The notes: a model not told the origin generated them from the letters alone. DNA of 41,098 bases from Flavobacterium sp. (GCA_014377455.1 JACMPO010000119.1:1-41098), one strand, 5' to 3'. Counted from the first letter of the stretch, positions 1 through 8,959 are shown. A program made the numbers and translations.

Positions 1-899
1 GTGTTGTCTGTTACAATTTTTACTAAGTATGTTCCAGTTGAATAATTAGATAAATCTATAACTGTAGCATATGAATCTATCTTTTTATCGATTATTTTCA
101 TTCCAAGATAATTGTAAATCTCAAGATTTGAATTCTCAAATAATTCCTCACTCACTATTGTAAAATTTGAATTGAATGGATTAGGAAAAATTTCAAATTT
201 ATTTACAGCTGTAGTATTAGTATTTAGTTGACAATTTGAGGATATAGAAGTAATATTAGTAGTGTTGCAAGTCGTAAAAAAGTCTTGAAGCGTTGCTATT
301 TCAAAATCATCGGCACAAATTGTAGTAAGATTTGGAAGGTTAGTCCAGCAATATGTTACTGTTGCCTGTTGACCAACCAATTGCATTTTACCATTTTTTA
401 AATTTATATAGTTTAAATTTGGGTTATCTCTAGTGTAAACATCGTCTAGCAAAGGGTTTGTACTAAAATCTAAACTAGTATAAAAGTTATTTGCGCTATT
501 AAAATATTTTAAATATTGCAAGTTCGTTACATTAACAGAAGTAATTGGATTATATGAGGTGGAAAGTATATGTAAATTTATTAATCCTGTAAAATCTGCA
601 GTTGTAATATTATTGTATGCTAAATAAAGTCTAGTTAAGTTTGTAAAATATTCGATGCCTTGCATATTGCTAATATTAGCTTGTAACAAATAAAGTTGAT
701 CAACTAACAAAGCCTCACTTACCTGAATCTCTCCATCATTGTTAGTATCAATTTTAATATTTTGATTAAGACTATTAAATGCAACTGAATTTGTAGTATT
801 AGCACTCAATAGTTTAGCTTTCAAATTTGGGTCTGGAAAAATTATAATTTGCGAAAAGCAAAATATAGGCAGCAAAAATAATAGTAATAAGAGTCTCAT
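1..899 (-). CDS. Leucine-rich-repeat protein with T9SS type A sorting domain (3' end cut by window edge)
   Basis: An open frame on the minus strand runs from an ATG at 899 off the left edge, giving 299 codons with no stop. The N-terminus is a signal peptide (MRLLLLLLFLLPIFCFSQ). It is followed by a segment ending in a DTNNDGEIQVSEAL stretch typical of flavobacterial LRR cell-surface proteins, then several irregular leucine-rich repeats (for example LTRLYLAYNNIT and LINLHILSTSYNPIT). The last ~75 residues form a T9SS C-terminal domain: FEIFPNPFNSNF, then LEIYNYLGMKI, then STGTYLVKIVTD. Such proteins cross the outer membrane through the type IX system and are released or attached to the surface; the ligand cannot be predicted. 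Only a few C-terminal residues appear to be missing. The family assignment is confident; the role is unknown. Confidence 0.9.
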   Translation of the reverse strand, partial: MRLLLLLFLLPIFCFSQIIIFPDPNLKAKLLSANTTNSVAFNSLNQNIKIDTNNDGEIQVSEALLVDQLYLLQANISNMQGIEYFTNLTRLYLAYNNITTADFTGLINLHILSTSYNPITSVNVTNLQYLKYFNSANNFYTSLDFSTNPLLDDVYTRDNPNLNYINLKNGKMQLVGQQATVTYCWTNLPNLTTICADDFEIATLQDFFTTCNTTNITSISSNCQLNTNTTAVNKFEIFPNPFNSNFTIVSEELFENSNLEIYNYLGMKIIDKKIDSYATVIDLSNYSTGTYLVKIVTDN

Positions 900-942
900 A
901 AATTACATTTTTAAATATTGATTTCACAGGGTACGTTAAAAA

Positions 943-1047
943 TTAATCTGTAATCAATTTTTTTGTTACAAACTCATTATCATTTTTAAGCACAGCAAAA
1001 TAGGTTCCCTTTGAGAATTCAGATAAATTAAATTCGTAGGTATCGAG
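943..1047 (-). pseudogene. Orphan C-terminal fragment of a second T9SS-sorted protein
   Basis: In the 353-nt gap between the LRR gene and the isomerase operon, a 34-codon minus-strand stretch ends in TAA at 945-943 and reads like the last strands of a T9SS type A sorting domain: YEFNLSEFSKGTYFAVLKND followed by a VTKKLITD ending. An in-frame stop lies just upstream (1050-1048) and there is no start codon. It therefore looks like the tail of a deleted gene, not a working ORF. It resembles the end of the neighbouring LRR protein (DLSNYSTGTYLVKIVTD), which suggests an ancestral tandem pair that lost most of one copy. The rest of the gap is AT-rich and holds only the promoter of the next gene. 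Confidence 0.6.
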
Positions 1048-1163
1048 TTAAATATTTATAAATCAAATATACTTATTTTTTTTAGAAACAAATTCTCAAA
1101 CTTTTTTAAAACAATTCTTTTTTGAAAGTGTTAATAAATTTTTGTTAATAGTAATTAGTATAC

Positions 1164-1193
1164 TTGCAAAATACTATCGAATTGTTACTTTTG
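1164..1193 (+). promoter_or_regulatory. Bacteroidota-type promoter for the PPIase operon
   Basis: The -33 element TTG (1164-1166), a 19-nt spacer and the -7 element TACTTTTG (1186-1193) match the flavobacterial consensus TTG-N17-23-TAnnTTTG exactly. The -7 element ends 59 nt before the ATG at 1253. Confidence 0.65.
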
Positions 1194-1252
1194 TTGACTG
1201 ATTAAATAAGTACAAATTAGTAGTAATACTAAAAGATTTTAAAATTTTAATT

Positions 1253-3214
1253 ATGAAACAAGCATTTATTGGATTTCTGTTAGTAGTGAGTTTCTTTTCA
1301 AATTCTCAAAACGTAACTAAAGAAGTTTTGTTTACAGTCGACGGGAAACCATACTATACTGATGAATTTGCAAGAGTCTACAATAAAAATTTAGATTTAG
1401 TTAAAGATGAATCTCAAAAAGATTTAAATCAGTATTTAGAATTATTTGTTGGATATAAGCTGAAAGTTGCCAAGGCAAATAAACTAAAATTACAAGATAA
1501 TCCGCAGTATCAAACCGAATTAAAAAGCTACCGAACGCAACTTTCTAAAAATTACATATCTGATAGTAAAGTCACTCAAGAACTGGTAAACGAAGGTTAT
1601 CAGCGGTTACAAAAAGAAATAAATGCGTCACATATATTAATAACATGCGACGAAAATGCTTCGCCAGCTGACACACTTACAGCGTACAATAAGGCAATCG
1701 ACATTCGTAAAAAGGCACTTGCAGGAGAAGATTTTGGTAAACTTGCACAAGAGTTTTCACAAGATCCATCTGCAAAAGAAAATAAAGGAAACTTGGGGTA
1801 TTTTACCGCTTTTAGAATGGTTTATAATTTTGAAAATGGTGCTTTTAAAACTCCTGTTGGACAAATTTCGATGCCGGTTCGAACTCGTTTTGGTTACCAT
1901 TTAATAAAAGTGAATAACATTCGAGATAATCGTGGCGAAATTACCGTAGCACACATCATGACTATGAATCCTAAAGAAGGAGATGCTGATAAAGACAAAG
2001 CCAAAAACACTATTGACGATGTGTATAAAAAATTGCAACAAGGCGAAAACTTTGAGGAATTAGCCAAACAATTTTCTGAAGATAAATCGTCAGCCTCTAA
2101 AGGTGGTGTTTTAAATCGTTTTGGTTCGGGGCAACTAAGCTCGACAGAGTTTGAGGATGGTGCTTTTGCTTTGACTAAAGAAAATCCAATTTCAAAACCA
2201 TTTCAATCCCAATACGGATGGCATATTGTAAAACTTATTGAAAAATATCCAGTTAAAACTCTGGAAGAATCTAAAACTGAACTCGAAAATAAAATTAGTA
2301 AAGACGATCGTTCACGATTAATTAGCAACTCGTTAACCGAAAAGCTTCGTAAAAAATACAATATCAAACGGGACAATAAAGTTTATGGTACTACTGCAAA
2401 AGCAGTAACTAATGATTTTTATGAGTCAAAATGGACAGTTCCAACCGATGAAAAACCTTATTCGGGAAAATTGTTTACTATCGAAAAGAAAACCATTACA
2501 GGAACTGATTTTTTTAATTATGTAAACACACAACAAAAATCGGGTATTGCGGTTAAACCAGTCGAAAAATTGACTGAAGTGTTGTACCAAAAGTTCGCTG
2601 ACGAACAGATGAATCAATACTACAATGATAACCTTGAAAAGGAATTTCCAGAATTTTCATCCATAATGGATGAATATCGTGATGGATTATTATTGTTCGA
2701 TTTGATGGAAAAAGAAATCTGGCAACGTTCAAAAACAGACACATTGGGTTTAAAAGCGTTCTATGAAACTCAAAAAGATAAGCATCAGTGGAAAACTAGA
2801 GTGAACGCCTTAGTTTTATCATCTACTAAAAATGATGTAATCAAAAAAGCATTGACATTATTGAAAAAAGGTGACTCAAGTCAAGCAATAAAAGATAATT
2901 TAAATACTAAAGATGTTGTAAATATCATGACTTATGAAGGTGTTTATGAAGAAGGTGCCGATGCACTTCCTGCAGGAACAAAAATGCAAGAAGGAATTTC
3001 TGAAATTACTAAAAAAGGAGATTACTTTTTTGTGACCAAAGTCATAAAGGTATTGCCAGCAGGACCAAAAACTTTGGAAGAATGTAAGGGAAAACTCATT
3101 AATGATTACCAACAATATTTAGAACAAAATTGGGTTGCCGATTTGAAAAAAGAATTTACTGTTTCAATCAATCAAGATGTTTTTGAAAGAGTAAAAAAAC
3201 AAATTAAAAAGTAA
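1253..3214 (+). CDS. Peptidyl-prolyl cis-trans isomerase/chaperone with two parvulin domains
   Basis: A 653-residue exported protein with signal peptide MKQAFIGFLLVVSFFSNSQ. After an N-terminal helical chaperone-like part (~20-120) there are two parvulin (PpiC/rotamase) domains at about 124-225 and 230-331. Each begins with an [S/A]HI motif (ASHILI, VAHIMT) and ends in FGYHLIKV or YGWHIVKL. The remaining ~320 residues are lysine-rich and contain no further full rotamase domain. SurA-like proteins of this type escort unfolded outer-membrane proteins through the periplasm and isomerise Xaa-Pro bonds. It starts 60 nt downstream of a good promoter and is followed after 9 nt by a second SurA-like gene, so the pair is probably one transcript. 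Whether both domains are catalytic is not clear from sequence. Confidence 0.88.
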   Translation: MKQAFIGFLLVVSFFSNSQNVTKEVLFTVDGKPYYTDEFARVYNKNLDLVKDESQKDLNQYLELFVGYKLKVAKANKLKLQDNPQYQTELKSYRTQLSKNYISDSKVTQELVNEGYQRLQKEINASHILITCDENASPADTLTAYNKAIDIRKKALAGEDFGKLAQEFSQDPSAKENKGNLGYFTAFRMVYNFENGAFKTPVGQISMPVRTRFGYHLIKVNNIRDNRGEITVAHIMTMNPKEGDADKDKAKNTIDDVYKKLQQGENFEELAKQFSEDKSSASKGGVLNRFGSGQLSSTEFEDGAFALTKENPISKPFQSQYGWHIVKLIEKYPVKTLEESKTELENKISKDDRSRLISNSLTEKLRKKYNIKRDNKVYGTTAKAVTNDFYESKWTVPTDEKPYSGKLFTIEKKTITGTDFFNYVNTQQKSGIAVKPVEKLTEVLYQKFADEQMNQYYNDNLEKEFPEFSSIMDEYRDGLLLFDLMEKEIWQRSKTDTLGLKAFYETQKDKHQWKTRVNALVLSSTKNDVIKKALTLLKKGDSSQAIKDNLNTKDVVNIMTYEGVYEEGADALPAGTKMQEGISEITKKGDYFFVTKVIKVLPAGPKTLEECKGKLINDYQQYLEQNWVADLKKEFTVSINQDVFERVKKQIKK

Positions 3215-3223
3215 ATTACACGA

Positions 3224-4630
3224 ATGATAAATTTATTAAATAAAAAAACAACTACAATTCTTTTTGTTTTTTTGATTGCAATTTTTGCGAACGCTCAAGA
3301 AATAATTGTTGAAAAAACAGTAAAAAAAGATTCAATCAAACCATCTAAGCGACAAAAAATTGACGGAATCATTGCTACGGTTGGGGATTATACTGTTTTA
3401 GATTCAGATATAGACAAGGCATTTTTGGAAATATCAAGTGCCGGCGGATCGGTTAAGGATATTACACGTTGTCAGATGTTAGGAAAATTACTGGAAGACA
3501 AACTATATGCTCACCAAGCCATTCAAGATTCTATTGTTGTAAAAGATGAAGAGGTAAAAGAGAAGATGGCACAGCAAATGGATTATATGGTGGAACAACT
3601 TGGTGGCATGGATAAAGTGGTAAAGTATTTCAAAAAAAATAATGAGGACGAATTTAAAACCGATTTATTTGAGATCTTGAAGCAACAAAAATTAGCTTCA
3701 GAAATGCAAAAAAAGATTATTGATCCTATAACTATTACCCCTGAAGAAACTAGAAATTTTTTCAAAAGAATTCCAGAAGCAGAACGTCCAGTATTTGGCG
3801 CGGAACTTGAGATGGCGCAAATAACCGTAAAGCCAGTAGTTTCTGCCGAAGAAAAACAATCCATTATAGATAAACTCAAAGAAATTAAAAAGCAAGTTTT
3901 GGATGGCGCGAGTTTTACTACTAAAGCGGTTCTTTACACTGAAGATCCAGGCTCACGATCTACAGGTGGATTTTATAAAATCAATAAAAAAACAGCTTTT
4001 GTAAAAGAGTTTAAAGATGTTGCATTTTCATTACAAGAAGGTGAAATTTCGGAGCCATTTGAAACCGAATTTGGATACCATATTATTATGCTCGAAAAAA
4101 TTAAAGGTCAGGATTTAGAATTGCGGCATATATTAATGGTTCCTAAAGTTAGTGTTGCTGCACTAAATGAAGCTAAGGAAAAAATTCTATTAATTCGCAA
4201 ACATATTTTAGATAAAGAAATTTCATTTGCCGAAGCAGCACGAACAACTTCGAGCGAAAAAGAAACTAGAGCTAATGGTGGAACGCTTGTAAATCCGAAA
4301 ACGCAGGACACTCATTTTGAATTGACAAAAATGGATCCTGAATTTTACTCTCAAGTAGCCGATTTAAAAAATGGTGAAATCACCACTCCAATTTTAGAAG
4401 ACGATCCTAAAGAAGGAAAAAAATATAAAATTGTAACGGTAACTAACAAAATTGAAGAACACAAAGCTGACTACAGTAAAGATTACACTAAAATCAGAGA
4501 GTTAGCATTGAAAGAAAAACAAATTGAGGCTATTGCAAAATGGTCTGAACAAAAAATTAAAGAAACCTATATTAAGATTAACGGAGAATACAGAGATTGT
4601 ATTTTTACTAATAACTGGTTAAAAAAATAA
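3224..4630 (+). CDS. SurA-like periplasmic peptidyl-prolyl isomerase
   Basis: A 468-residue protein with a signal peptide ending IFANAQ (~24). The segment DGIIATVGDYTVLDSDID (~47-64) is the hallmark of SurA N-terminal chaperone domains. It is followed by helices to ~185 and two parvulin-like domains, ~195-295 (ending FGYHIIMLEKI) and ~300-405 (starting LRHILMVP). Size and order match SurA (428 aa in E. coli), a chaperone for beta-barrel outer-membrane proteins. The gene begins 9 nt after the preceding isomerase gene stops, so the two are very likely co-transcribed and may divide the client load. I leave the symbol blank because flavobacteria carry several paralogues. Confidence 0.88.
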   Translation: MINLLNKKTTTILFVFLIAIFANAQEIIVEKTVKKDSIKPSKRQKIDGIIATVGDYTVLDSDIDKAFLEISSAGGSVKDITRCQMLGKLLEDKLYAHQAIQDSIVVKDEEVKEKMAQQMDYMVEQLGGMDKVVKYFKKNNEDEFKTDLFEILKQQKLASEMQKKIIDPITITPEETRNFFKRIPEAERPVFGAELEMAQITVKPVVSAEEKQSIIDKLKEIKKQVLDGASFTTKAVLYTEDPGSRSTGGFYKINKKTAFVKEFKDVAFSLQEGEISEPFETEFGYHIIMLEKIKGQDLELRHILMVPKVSVAALNEAKEKILLIRKHILDKEISFAEAARTTSSEKETRANGGTLVNPKTQDTHFELTKMDPEFYSQVADLKNGEITTPILEDDPKEGKKYKIVTVTNKIEEHKADYSKDYTKIRELALKEKQIEAIAKWSEQKIKETYIKINGEYRDCIFTNNWLKK

Positions 4631-4636
4631 TAAATT

Positions 4637-4668
4637 TTGATTAATGTTTATCTTGGATTTTATCTTTG
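4637..4668 (+). promoter_or_regulatory. Bacteroidota-type promoter for the MoxR gene
   Basis: TTG (4637-4639), a 21-nt spacer and TATCTTTG (4661-4668) fit the TTG-N17-23-TAnnTTTG consensus. It lies just after the SurA-like gene and ~83 nt before the moxR start, so this gene can be transcribed separately from the isomerases. Confidence 0.6.
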
Positions 4669-4751
4669 AGACTCATAATTCCAATTTAAGCAAATCTAAA
4701 AATTCGTTATTCGTTGTTAAATTATCTTTTTAAAAAAATATAACATTAAAA

Positions 4752-5705
4752 ATGTCAGACGTAACAGCAGTAAAAAATTTAGTTCAACGGCGCATAGAAC
4801 TTAAAAAAGAAATAGCAAAAATAATTGTAGGTCAAGATGAGGTTGTGGACCAAATTTTACTCAGTATTTTTTCAGGAGGCCACGCTTTGTTAGTTGGAGT
4901 TCCTGGACTCGCAAAAACCTTGATGGTAAACACCATTTCGCAGGCTTTAGGACTCGATTTTAAACGAATTCAATTCACGCCAGACTTAATGCCATCAGAT
5001 ATTTTAGGGAGTGAAATTTTAGATGAAAACAGACAATTTAAATTTATTAAAGGTCCTATATTTTCCAATATTATTTTGGCAGATGAGATAAACAGAACTC
5101 CACCAAAAACGCAGGCAGCATTATTAGAAGCTATGCAAGAACGATCTGTTACCATTGCAGGGCAAAATTATAAACTATCGTTGCCTTATTTTGTTCTTGC
5201 AACTCAAAACCCTATTGAGCAAGAAGGAACATATCCTTTGCCAGAAGCGCAATTAGACCGATTTATGTTTGCTATAAAACTGGACTATCCTACGTTCCAA
5301 GAGGAAGTTTTAGTGGTTAAAAGCACTACATCAAATATAAAACAAACAATTAATCCTTTATTCTCAGCGCAGGAAATCATCGATTTTCAAGACTTAATTC
5401 GACGAATTCCAGTTGCCGATAATGTGGTAGAATATGCGGTAACTTTGGTAAGTAAAACGCGCCCAAATAATGCTTTGTCAAACGAATATGTAAAAAATTA
5501 TTTAGATTGGGGTGCAGGACCAAGAGCTTCACAAAACTTAATTTTGGCTGCTAAAGCAAATGCAGCATTTAATGGAAAATTTTCTCCAGATATCGAAGAT
5601 GTAAAAGCGGTAGCTGTTGGTATTTTGCGTCATCGAATTATAAAAAATTACAAAGCTGATGCCGAAGGAATTTCGGAAGAAATGATTATTGACAAGCTGT
5701 TGTAA
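4752..5705 (+). CDS. MoxR-family AAA+ ATPase
   Basis: A 317-residue cytoplasmic ATPase. Walker A is GVPGLAKT (49-56), Walker B is LADEIN (109-114), followed by RTPPKTQAALLEAMQE. The sensor/arginine-finger region ATQNPIEQEGTYPLPEAQLDRF is typical of the MoxR subfamily, and a C-terminal lid domain follows. MoxR ATPases act as chaperones that assemble or activate metalloenzymes and VWA-domain partners. In Bacteroidota they usually sit beside DUF58 and VWA-protein genes (the bat cluster); none is present here, so this one stands alone between the isomerases and the lipid A genes. Its partner is unknown. It has its own promoter and a hairpin terminator. Confidence 0.92.
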   Translation: MSDVTAVKNLVQRRIELKKEIAKIIVGQDEVVDQILLSIFSGGHALLVGVPGLAKTLMVNTISQALGLDFKRIQFTPDLMPSDILGSEILDENRQFKFIKGPIFSNIILADEINRTPPKTQAALLEAMQERSVTIAGQNYKLSLPYFVLATQNPIEQEGTYPLPEAQLDRFMFAIKLDYPTFQEEVLVVKSTTSNIKQTINPLFSAQEIIDFQDLIRRIPVADNVVEYAVTLVSKTRPNNALSNEYVKNYLDWGAGPRASQNLILAAKANAAFNGKFSPDIEDVKAVAVGILRHRIIKNYKADAEGISEEMIIDKLL

Positions 5706-5770
5706 TTTATTGGATTCATTTTATTGAAATAATAATATTCGATAACTTAAAAATTTCAGATAATATAAAT

Positions 5771-5799
5771 AAAAGAGGTGTTGCAAAACATCTCTTTTT
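5771..5799 (+). terminator. Rho-independent terminator after the MoxR gene
   Basis: A 12-bp stem pairs AAAAGAGGTGTT (5771-5782) with AACATCTCTTTT (5787-5798) around a GCAA loop, with one G-T wobble and a T-rich 3' arm. It lies ~65 nt after the stop codon. In the 302-nt gap 5706-6007 I see only this hairpin and a weak promoter. Confidence 0.75.
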
Positions 5800-5901
5800 A
5801 ATTTAAATAAACTTATAAAAATGTTTCGTAATTTGTAATTTCAATTGGAAGATTAAAATAGGATATTATTAATTGAAATCACTCATTTATTGAGTTGAAA
5901 T

Positions 5902-5931
5902 TTGGTATTTAATTAGAATGTTTTACTTTAG
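5902..5931 (+). promoter_or_regulatory. Probable promoter for the PAP2-EptA pair
   Basis: TTG (5902-5904), a 19-nt spacer and TACTTTAG (5924-5931), which is one mismatch from TAnnTTTG. It lies 76 nt before the ATG at 6008 and after the moxR terminator, so it is well placed. The match is imperfect. Confidence 0.4.
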
Positions 5932-6007
5932 CAAAACTATGCAAAGTGTAGTTTAATTTTTTATAAGTTTTAAATATATAAAAGAATCTTACAGTAAATA
6001 ATAAAAA

Positions 6008-6844
6008 ATGATAAATTCTGTTGTGATTTCTAATTATTCAAAGTTAAAACCAACAATTTTCGCATTGCCTTTTTTTCTATTAGTTGGTGTTGTTTTATTT
6101 CTATATTCTCAAAATTCTTTAAATATTGCAAATTATACCTTGGTACAAAAGGATTTATTTTTTTGGATCAATTCTCATTTAGGTCAATATCCAACAGTAA
6201 TTTTCAATCTCACACAGTTAGGTGATGCTTCAATTTTATTATCATTCTTAATTATTTTAGTTATTTATGTACCAAAAATGTGGGAAGCTTTATTAAGTGC
6301 ATCCTTATTTTCATTAGTATTTTCATGGTTTTTTAAAAATCTATTTCTTGTGCCACGTCCTTCAGAACTGTATGATAATACCAGTTTTATTATTGTTGGA
6401 AAAACTGCTGTTGGATTTGCTAGTCTACCATCGGGACATTCTATAACAGTTTTTACAACGTTAACAGTAATTCTTTTTGCATTTATGCCTCAAAAAATTA
6501 TTGTAAAAATATTTTGGATTCTTGCACTTATGACAATAGGATTGCTTATAGCGTTTACACGTGTAGGAGTTGGTGCGCACCATCCACTTGATGTAATTAT
6601 TGGTTGGATCATAGGTTGTTTTTCTGGTTTGTTAGGAATTTTTTTTAGCTTAAAATACAAACTTTGGAACTGGATCAATTATAAAAAATATTATCCGTTT
6701 TTTTTAATACTCATTATTGCGGGTGCTATTTCGCTAATTCTTAAAATAATCGCAGACAATCTCATTATCTATTATGTTGCGTTGTTTTCTTTACTTATCT
6801 CATTTTATAAATTCTCTTATGATTACTTTAAAAAACAATCTTAA
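6008..6844 (+). CDS. PAP2-family membrane phosphatase, possible lipid A phosphatase
   Basis: A 278-residue integral membrane protein with about seven to eight hydrophobic segments. All three motifs of the PAP2 (lipid phosphate phosphatase) family are intact: KNLFLVPRP (K110-x6-R117-P118), PSGH (141-144) and R185-x5-H191-x3-D195. Family members remove phosphate from undecaprenyl diphosphate, phosphatidylglycerol phosphate or lipid A (LpxE/LpxF). The next gene, an EptA-like phosphoethanolamine transferase, overlaps its 3' end by 26 nt. This favours lipid A as substrate, because in Helicobacter the 1-phosphatase LpxE and EptA act in turn on the same position. That link is inference; an undecaprenyl diphosphatase remains possible. 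The C-terminal ~50 residues form extra hydrophobic helices. Confidence 0.85.
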   Translation: MINSVVISNYSKLKPTIFALPFFLLVGVVLFLYSQNSLNIANYTLVQKDLFFWINSHLGQYPTVIFNLTQLGDASILLSFLIILVIYVPKMWEALLSASLFSLVFSWFFKNLFLVPRPSELYDNTSFIIVGKTAVGFASLPSGHSITVFTTLTVILFAFMPQKIIVKIFWILALMTIGLLIAFTRVGVGAHHPLDVIIGWIIGCFSGLLGIFFSLKYKLWNWINYKKYYPFFLILIIAGAISLILKIIADNLIIYYVALFSLLISFYKFSYDYFKKQS

Positions 6845-8354
6845 AATAACTCATTTTGCACTTATATTGAGTGGACTTAATTTTTTATTTTTTCACTATC
6901 CGTTTTTCAAATTTGTAGTAAATAATATCGATTGCAATACTGTAAATGGCATTGTTATCGTGGTAAGTTTGGTAATTTTAATGTTAGTTTTAAACGCATT
7001 TGTTTTTTTCATAATGTTATTTTTATCTAGAGTAGTAGGCAAATCTATACTAGTGATCTTCTTCATAATCAATGCCATTGCAGTTTATTTTGTAAACACG
7101 TATAGTGTTATAATTGATGAAAGCATGATTAGTAATGTACTCAACACAGATTATGCTGAGTCCACTAGTTTTTTATCTGTAAAAATGTTTGTTTACTTGA
7201 TTTTATTTGGCATATTACCCTGTATTTTTATTGTTAAAACTCATATTATAAGTGTAACAATTAAGAAATTTTTCACCATCACAGCATTCACTTTGCTATT
7301 TATTTTTGGTTTAGTTATTGCAAATGCAGGTAATGTTTTATGGATTGATAAAAATTCTAAAACACTTGGTGGATTAGCCATGCCTTGGTGTTATACTGTA
7401 AATATTTCCCTTTTTTATGTACATCAAAATCAAAAAAATGAAAAAGAAATATTGTTGCCAAACCCAACAATTTTAGATAATCAAAAATCTGTTGTTGTTT
7501 TAGTAATAGGAGAATCCTCACGAGCTGAAAATTTTTCATTATACGGATACAAAAAAAATACAAATCCGTTGTTGTCAAAAATACCAAATGTATTTCATTT
7601 TAATGCAAAATCAGGAGCAACTTATACTACAGCTGGCGTAAAATGTATTTTAGAACATACATACTCCGACGATTTAAATGAACTTTTACCGAACTATTTA
7701 TTTAGAAATAATGTTGAGGTAGTTTGGCGAACAACAAATTGGGGTGAACCACCAATTCACGTAAAAAATTATCAAAATCGAGATTCTTTATTTAAAAAAT
7801 GTAAAGGTGATGGGTGTAATTATGATGAAATTTTATTGACCGATTTAAAAGAGCAAATTTTAGCCAGTAAAAAAAATAAAATTTTAATAGTACTCCACAC
7901 TAGTACAAGTCACGGACCAACTTACAGTCAAAAATATCCATCACAATTTGGAGTTTTCAAACCTGTTTGCAATAGTGTTGAACTCGGAAATTGTTCGCAT
8001 ACCGCTTTAATAAACGCCTACGATAATACAATAGTGTACACCGATTATATTTTGTCGAAAGTCATAAGCGATTTAAAACAATTAACTGAATATAAAAGTG
8101 CTATGCTTTTTGTTTCCGATCATGGCGAATCGTTAGGAGAAAATAATTTGTATATGCACGGTTTGCCTATGAGTATTGCGCCCAAACAGCAATTTGAAAT
8201 TCCTTTTATAGTTTGGGTTTCAGATAATAGTGCTCGACATTTAAAACCAGAAAAAATGGTTTCCCAAGGATATGTTTTTCACAGTGTTTTGAATTTTCTG
8301 AATATCCAAAGTCCAATTTATAATGAGGAATTAAATATTTTTGAGAAAAAGTAA
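6819..8354 (+). CDS. eptA: EptA/MCR-type phosphoethanolamine transferase (alkaline phosphatase superfamily)
   Basis: I place the start at the ATG at 6819 (511 residues, MITLKNNLKITHF); an upstream in-frame TTG would overlap the previous gene further. Five N-terminal membrane helices (to ~170) are followed by a periplasmic sulfatase-like domain. Likely metal and catalytic residues are E232 in IGESSR, the candidate nucleophile Thr270 in TYTTAGVKC, H365 in TSTSHGP, and D434-H435 in VSDHGESLGE. Paired cysteines (276, 328/333, 384/392) resemble the disulfide-rich EptA/MCR domain. Such enzymes move phosphoethanolamine from phosphatidylethanolamine to lipid A phosphates, lowering negative charge and sensitivity to polymyxins. 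Translation is probably coupled to the overlapping PAP2 gene. The family is clear; the exact acceptor is inferred. Confidence 0.88.
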   Translation: MITLKNNLKITHFALILSGLNFLFFHYPFFKFVVNNIDCNTVNGIVIVVSLVILMLVLNAFVFFIMLFLSRVVGKSILVIFFIINAIAVYFVNTYSVIIDESMISNVLNTDYAESTSFLSVKMFVYLILFGILPCIFIVKTHIISVTIKKFFTITAFTLLFIFGLVIANAGNVLWIDKNSKTLGGLAMPWCYTVNISLFYVHQNQKNEKEILLPNPTILDNQKSVVVLVIGESSRAENFSLYGYKKNTNPLLSKIPNVFHFNAKSGATYTTAGVKCILEHTYSDDLNELLPNYLFRNNVEVVWRTTNWGEPPIHVKNYQNRDSLFKKCKGDGCNYDEILLTDLKEQILASKKNKILIVLHTSTSHGPTYSQKYPSQFGVFKPVCNSVELGNCSHTALINAYDNTIVYTDYILSKVISDLKQLTEYKSAMLFVSDHGESLGENNLYMHGLPMSIAPKQQFEIPFIVWVSDNSARHLKPEKMVSQGYVFHSVLNFLNIQSPIYNEELNIFEKK

Positions 8355-8458
8355 ATTTTTCATGTTCTTAAACTTAAATCTCTGCTATATTTAGGATAAG
8401 TTTATTGAATATTTTTACAGATACAATTTTATATTATAAATTTTAAGAACAACAAAAA

Positions 8459-8959
8459 ATGAAAAATTTCAAATTACTATTCTTCTTTTTGATATTGTTA
8501 CCTAATTTTATTGTAGGTCAAATTAATTCAGAATTTACAACTGTTAAAACGAGAACGACCGATGTAAAAATTTCAGGGAAATGGGTGCAACTTAATACCT
8601 CTGATGATTCTGGTCAAACGTATTACAAAAATAGTGATGGAATCATCATTGCTATAGCTCAGAATCCGAAAAAAATGTATTCTTTTTTTAGTGCCAAAAA
8701 TTCTGATTTCGAAAACGTGAAGTTATTTTACTCTTGGGATTCCGATTACCGTAAAGAAGAGAAAATGAAAACTGTAAAACTTAAAGAAAATGCAAAATTA
8801 GAATATGTAATTTGGAAATTCCATGATGAAAAACTAGACAATGTTTTTCTTTTTGGATCAGTTAAGGATAATTTCTTGAATTTGTTGGTTTACACCGATA
8901 AATGGAGTGAAAATGAAAAAATTGAGTTCTTAGAATCTACTTACAAATTGAATAAATAA
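8459..8959 (+). CDS. Secreted protein of unknown function
   Basis: A 166-residue protein with a clear signal peptide (MKNFKLLFFFLILLPNFIVGQ) and a lysine- and aromatic-rich mature part without cysteines, so it is probably periplasmic. I recognise no domain. It begins 104 nt after eptA and is followed after 17 nt by the SRPBCC gene, so these two are probably co-transcribed. A TATATTTA element (one mismatch from the -7 consensus) lies upstream but has no paired TTG. A role in envelope maintenance next to eptA is only a guess. Confidence 0.7.
   Translation: MKNFKLLFFFLILLPNFIVGQINSEFTTVKTRTTDVKISGKWVQLNTSDDSGQTYYKNSDGIIIAIAQNPKKMYSFFSAKNSDFENVKLFYSWDSDYRKEEKMKTVKLKENAKLEYVIWKFHDEKLDNVFLFGSVKDNFLNLLVYTDKWSENEKIEFLESTYKLNK

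Noticed and set aside
6774..6818. In-frame upstream extension of the EptA-like protein
   Set aside because: It would deepen the overlap with the PAP2 gene, and the ATG at 6819 gives a normal N-terminus before the first helix.
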